A DNA stretch of 8,409 nt from Acidobacteriota bacterium (GTDB taxonomy: Bacteria; Acidobacteriota; Vicinamibacteria; Vicinamibacterales; SCN-69-37). The notes beneath the pieces were generated by a model. That model saw only the letters and a list, made by a program, of their open reading frames with translations. It did not search any database and was not told the DNA's origin. Shown here piece after piece: positions 6,152 through 8,409 of this stretch. Where the stretch lies: the NCBI GenBank assembly GCA_024653875.1, contig JANLHE010000451.1, forward strand, positions 1 through 8,409, written 5' to 3'. Numbering within the stretch: position 1 is the stretch's first letter; each line of letters starts with the position of its first letter. Both the position numbers and the translations under genes were made by a program.

Positions 6152-6255
6152 GGCCTGATTGTAACGGGGTTTTTTGGGCGGCGTTCACCGGCGCCTGGGC
6201 GCCACTGGCCGAAACCCTGCAGCGCCGGCGTCGCGGCCGCGCGTAATCTCCAGTC
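6152..6255. promoter_or_regulatory. Divergent intergenic region with possible promoters
   Basis: This gap separates the minus-strand ATPase cluster from the plus-strand LiaF/kinase operon, so promoters in both directions are expected here. On the minus strand, TACAAT (6158-6163) is a fair -10 ending 6 nt before the ATPase ATG, but only a poor -35 (GTGAAC at 6183-6188) is available at 19 bp. On the plus strand, TAATCT (6244-6249) lies just before the possible GTG start at 6256, with no clear -35. GGCGCC repeated at 6190-6195 and 6198-6203 forms a small hairpin. None of these is strong. Confidence 0.35.
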
Positions 6256-6363
6256 GTGACGCGGACGGATCGATGGCTGGTGGCGGTGGGGCTGGCGGGC
6301 GCCCTGGCGGCAATGGCGGCCGCCAGGTTGTGGTGGGCGCTCGTGACTGGAGGTCTCCGATGA
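6256..6363 (+). CDS. Possible 35-aa single-helix membrane microprotein
   Basis: A GTG-initiated frame of 36 codons ends in TGA overlapping the ATG of the next gene as ATGA, the same junction seen between the two genes that follow. The predicted peptide starts MTRTDRW, has one hydrophobic stretch (about residues 7-31, LVAVGLAGALAAMAAARLWW) and ends TGGLR, with its basic residues mostly at the N-terminus. There is an in-frame TAA at 6244-6246, so GTG at 6256 is the first possible start; no Shine-Dalgarno site precedes it, and a leaderless message from the TAATCT box at 6244-6249 is conceivable. The Shine-Dalgarno site of the next gene lies within its last codons. It resembles no family I know. 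It may equally be untranslated leader with a chance open frame. Confidence 0.35.
   Translation: MTRTDRWLVAVGLAGALAAMAAARLWWALVTGGLR
6349..6354 (+). promoter_or_regulatory. Ribosome binding site of the 47-aa gene
   Basis: GGAGGT is a near-perfect anti-Shine-Dalgarno match, 5 nt before the ATG at 6360. It fixes that start for the 47-aa membrane protein, despite a longer open frame in the same phase that extends far upstream. Confidence 0.75.
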
Positions 6364-6503
6364 GACGCAAAGATGTATTGTCCGGTGTGCTTCTGGTGGT
6401 GATCGGCCTGATCTTTATCGCCGGGATCTTTCTGGCACACAATTACGACGTGATGCGCCTGAGAGATTCGTGGCCGCTCTTCATCGTCGGGGCCGGGTCA
6501 TGA
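6360..6503 (+). CDS. Small LiaI/LiaF-type membrane protein, 47 aa
   Basis: A 47-residue inner-membrane protein starting MRRKDVLSGVLLVV. It has a basic N-terminus, one hydrophobic helix (about residues 8-28), a short loop, and a closing WPLFIVGAGS. This is one unit of the LiaI-LiaF-like transmembrane module (helix, short loop, then a WPL-led second helix). The second helix is truncated after only a few residues, where homologous modules continue. The strong GGAGGT site upstream and the ATGA overlap with the LiaF-like gene show that it is translated and coupled. A role as a partner or regulator of the LiaF-like protein and the kinase is inference. It could also be a remnant of a longer protein that once included the next gene. 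Confidence 0.75.
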   Translation: MRRKDVLSGVLLVVIGLIFIAGIFLAHNYDVMRLRDSWPLFIVGAGS

Positions 6504-7207
6504 CCCCCGCACGCGCCGCCGCGCGGCTCACCCCGCAGGTCGTGCTCGGCCTGGTGATTGTCGGTTTCGGCCTCCTTCTGACCGCCGACAACCTCGGCTA
6601 TGCGGACGCCGGTCACGTGATTCATTACTGGCCGCTGATCCTCGTGGCGTTCGGCCTGGCCAAACTGCTGCAGAGTGACACCGCGTCGGGCAAGGTGTTC
6701 GGGGTGTTGCTGATCGTGGCCGGCGGCTGGACCACGGCCGAAGAGCTTTTCGGCGTCACGCTGGACATTGATCGCTGGTGGCCGCTGTTCCTGGTCGGGT
6801 TGGGCGCGCTCATCATCTCGCGCGCGTTCCGCGGCGATCGGCTCAGTGACCTGACCAATGCCTCCAGCAGCGCGGATGCGGCGATTTCGGAGTTTGCGTT
6901 CTGGTCGGGCAAGGTCCGGCGGAACGCGTCGCCCGCGTTTCGGCGGGCCGACCTGACGGCCATCATGGGCGGCGTCGAACTCGACCTCCGGTCGGCGGGC
7001 ACCGGGGGCCAGGAGGCGATCATCGACGTGTTCGTGTGGTGGGGCGGCGTGGAAATCACGGTGCCGCCCGACTGGGCCGTCTCGAATCAGGTGGTGGCGA
7101 TCATGGGCGGCGCGGACGACAAGAGCACGGGGACGCAGGACGCGCGCAACCGGCTCGTCGTGCGCGGGTTCGTGGTGATGGGCGGCGTCGAGATCAAGAC
7201 GCAATAG
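6500..7207 (+). CDS. LiaF-like membrane protein with C-terminal beta-repeat domain
   Basis: Inner-membrane protein of the LiaF/YvqF type. In Firmicutes, LiaF restrains the LiaS sensor kinase of the cell-envelope stress response. The 235 residues open with four hydrophobic segments (about 12-28, 43-57, 65-78 and 93-108) arranged as two copies of a helix-loop-WPL-helix module: YWPLILVAFG at 43-52 and WWPLFLVGLG at 93-102. After a linker, residues 150-235 form a LiaF C-terminal domain built of repeated strands, each with a GG turn: LTAIMGGVELDL, FVWWGGVEITVP, VVAIMGGADD and VVMGGVEIKT, as in a beta-solenoid. The ATG at 6500 overlaps the previous stop as ATGA; an upstream ATG at 6470 is less likely because it would overlap by 34 nt. 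The histidine kinase starts 5 nt after the stop, so the two proteins very likely act together. Confidence 0.88.
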   Translation: MTPARAAARLTPQVVLGLVIVGFGLLLTADNLGYADAGHVIHYWPLILVAFGLAKLLQSDTASGKVFGVLLIVAGGWTTAEELFGVTLDIDRWWPLFLVGLGALIISRAFRGDRLSDLTNASSSADAAISEFAFWSGKVRRNASPAFRRADLTAIMGGVELDLRSAGTGGQEAIIDVFVWWGGVEITVPPDWAVSNQVVAIMGGADDKSTGTQDARNRLVVRGFVVMGGVEIKTQ

Positions 7208-7212
7208 CGCCG

Positions 7213-8277
7213 ATGCAGGCCATCCTCGGCGATCGCCGGCGTCTTCAACTGCATCTTGTCGCCTGGGGGCTGGTGGGGACGCTGCTCGCGCTGCTGGCCC
7301 GCAACGTGTTCGGGGTGACGTGGCCGCTGGCGCTGGCCTTCGGCGTGCCGCTGGGATTGCTGGCGGCGCCGCTGTCGCTGTCCGCGCTGTTCCTGGCGCG
7401 CGCCATGCCGCTGGCCCGTACGGCGGCGTGGCGCGTGGGCGTCAGCGCCATCGTGGCGGCGCTCATGGCGGGGTCGGTGTGGGCCAGCGCGGGCCGGTGG
7501 TGGTGGCGGGCGCTCGGGCGGTTCGGCGTCCCCGTGGACGCAGCGGCCACCCCGTCGTTCATCAGCATGCTCGTCGGGTTCGGCGCGCTGGCGTACCTGC
7601 TGTCGGTGACGGTGCACTACGCCCTGCAGGCGCTGGAGGAATCCTCGGCACTGGCGCAGCGGGAGCTGCAGTCGCAGATTGCGGCCCGAGAGGCGGAACT
7701 GCGTGCGTTGCGGGCGCAGGTGGATCCGCATTTTCTCTTCAACAGTCTCAACGCCGTGTCGGGCCTCATCGGCCCCGATCCCGCGCGCGCCCGGGAGATG
7801 GTGCAGCGGCTCGCCGATTTTCTGCGCAGCAGTCTCACGCTCGGCGCGGTGCCGCGCATCGGGCTGGCGCGGGAGTTGGCGCTGGTCGCCAGTTACCTGG
7901 AGATCGAGCAGGTGCGATTTGGCGATCGGCTGCGTGTGCGGGTGGACGTGGACGCCGATCTGCACGCGGTGGCGGTGCCGCCGCTGCTGCTGCAGCCGCT
8001 GATGGAGAACGCCGTACGGCACGGCATCGCGACGTGCCTGGGCGGCGGCACCATTGAAGTGGAAGCGCGGCGCCGGGGCGATCTGGTGTGGCTGACCGTC
8101 AGCAACCCGCGCGATCCGGACGGCGGCCGGCGGGGGACCGGGTTCGGTCTGGACATCGTGCGGCGCAGGCTGAGCGGGGCCTTCGGGACGCGCGCGGCCC
8201 TGGCGGTGGAGCCGTCACCCGAGGCGTATCGCGTGTCGGTCACATGGCCGGCGCTGCCGTTGACCGAGGAGCCATGA
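7213..8277 (+). CDS. LytS/YehU-family sensor histidine kinase
   Basis: Membrane sensor kinase of 354 residues that would phosphorylate the response regulator encoded next. Four hydrophobic segments (about 14-30, 36-64, 72-92 and 114-136) form the sensor part, with no sizeable periplasmic domain. A coiled-coil-like linker (138-168) leads to the His_kinase domain with the phosphoacceptor His173 in VDPHFLFNSLNAVSG. The ATPase domain carries the N-box LLLQPLMENAVRHGI (Asn266), a glycine segment CLGGGT, and the G-box GTGFGLDIVRRRL (308-320). The ATG at 7213 is 5 nt after the LiaF-like stop and lacks a clear Shine-Dalgarno site, suggesting translational coupling. The lack of an obvious ligand domain suggests that the signal comes through the membrane helices or the LiaF-like partner. 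Confidence 0.95.
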   Translation: MQAILGDRRRLQLHLVAWGLVGTLLALLARNVFGVTWPLALAFGVPLGLLAAPLSLSALFLARAMPLARTAAWRVGVSAIVAALMAGSVWASAGRWWWRALGRFGVPVDAAATPSFISMLVGFGALAYLLSVTVHYALQALEESSALAQRELQSQIAAREAELRALRAQVDPHFLFNSLNAVSGLIGPDPARAREMVQRLADFLRSSLTLGAVPRIGLARELALVASYLEIEQVRFGDRLRVRVDVDADLHAVAVPPLLLQPLMENAVRHGIATCLGGGTIEVEARRRGDLVWLTVSNPRDPDGGRRGTGFGLDIVRRRLSGAFGTRAALAVEPSPEAYRVSVTWPALPLTEEP

Positions 8278-8281
8278 GGAC

Positions 8282-8409
8282 ATGATGAACGAGGTGCGCG
8301 AGGTGCTGAAGGTCGTGATCGTGGATGACGAGGAGCCGGCGCGGCTGGCGGTGCGCCAGCACCTGGAGACGATCGGCGGCGCGGAAGTGGTGGCCGAATG
8401 CGCGAACGG
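8282..8409 (+). CDS. Response regulator, probably LytTR type (partial, N-terminus only)
   Basis: The first 42 codons of a receiver domain are visible: LKVVIVDDEEPARLAVRQHL at 9-28 gives the first strand, the acidic pocket (Asp15, Asp16, Glu17) and helix 1. The phosphoacceptor aspartate, expected near residue 55-60, and the output domain lie past the right edge. The DDEEPAR signature and the LytS-family kinase directly upstream point to a LytTR DNA-binding output, but this is inference. ATG at 8282 is followed immediately by ATG at 8285; the GAGGA at 8276-8280 favours the second, while the GAGGAG at 8266-8271 suits the first. The gene begins 4 nt after the kinase stop. Confidence 0.9.
   Translation, partial: MMNEVREVLKVVIVDDEEPARLAVRQHLETIGGAEVVAECAN

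Noticed and set aside
6141..6175. AAAAAC and GTTTTTT as a terminator-like stem
   Set aside because: The stem is weak and AT-only, spans the ATPase start codon and does not follow any plus-strand gene.
6247..6352. CTCCAGTC at 6247-area and GACTGGAG at 6345-6352 as an inverted repeat pair
   Set aside because: Only eight bases match, about 90 bp apart, with different flanks; this is likely chance and the second copy is part of the ribosome binding site.
6443..7204. Minus-strand open frame of 253 codons
   Set aside because: It is antisense to the LiaF-like gene and has a His/Arg/Pro-rich, motif-free translation.
7036..7212. Extended start for the histidine kinase upstream of 7213
   Set aside because: This would overlap the LiaF-like gene by 172 nt and add a Gly/Arg-rich stretch; the ATG at 7213 fits operon spacing and the first membrane helix.
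7087..8022. Minus-strand open frame of 311 codons
   Set aside because: It is antisense to the histidine kinase; the product is Gln/Arg/His-rich low complexity with no start context.

Overview
The window is GC-rich, with compact gene spacing, frequent start/stop overlaps and strong third-position GC. The gene content is Gram-negative: a LolA-like lipoprotein chaperone, an outer-membrane secretin, a MacB-type permease and a copper-handling SCO lipoprotein. A LiaF-like protein next to a LytS-type kinase and a response regulator, with a MacB/LolD-like ATPase of the LSGGQQQL / GNLHS type, is a combination I associate with Acidobacteriota (Vicinamibacteria-like). That placement is inference from family knowledge; no rRNA or marker gene is present.

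Block 1 (1-3387, minus strand) is one apparent operon, read right to left: LolA-like carrier, TPR-secretin lipoprotein, and a MacB-type permease cut by the window edge. The genes overlap by 29 nt and are then spaced by 10 nt. Block 2 (3388-3530) is a short intergenic region dominated by an 84-bp interrupted palindrome with perfect 22-bp arms. Block 3 (3531-3767, plus strand) is a 78-aa orphan gene that runs towards a tRNA-Ala(CGC) gene on the minus strand (3776-3851). Block 4 (3869-6151, minus strand) is a second tight cluster: ABC ATPase, SCO/CusF-like copper lipoprotein (joined by an ATGA overlap), then a transglutaminase-like protein that starts inside the SCO gene. The tRNA follows 17 bp after it.

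Block 5 (about 6256-8409, plus strand) is divergent from block 4. It holds a possible 35-aa membrane microprotein, a 47-aa one-helix LiaI/LiaF-type membrane protein, a 235-aa LiaF-like protein, a LytS-family histidine kinase and the start of its response regulator. Successive genes overlap by ATGA or lie 4-5 nt apart, so this looks like a single envelope-sensing operon in which the LiaF-like proteins could modulate the kinase.

No insertion sequence, CRISPR array or rRNA was seen. No gene-free stretch exceeds about 210 bases.
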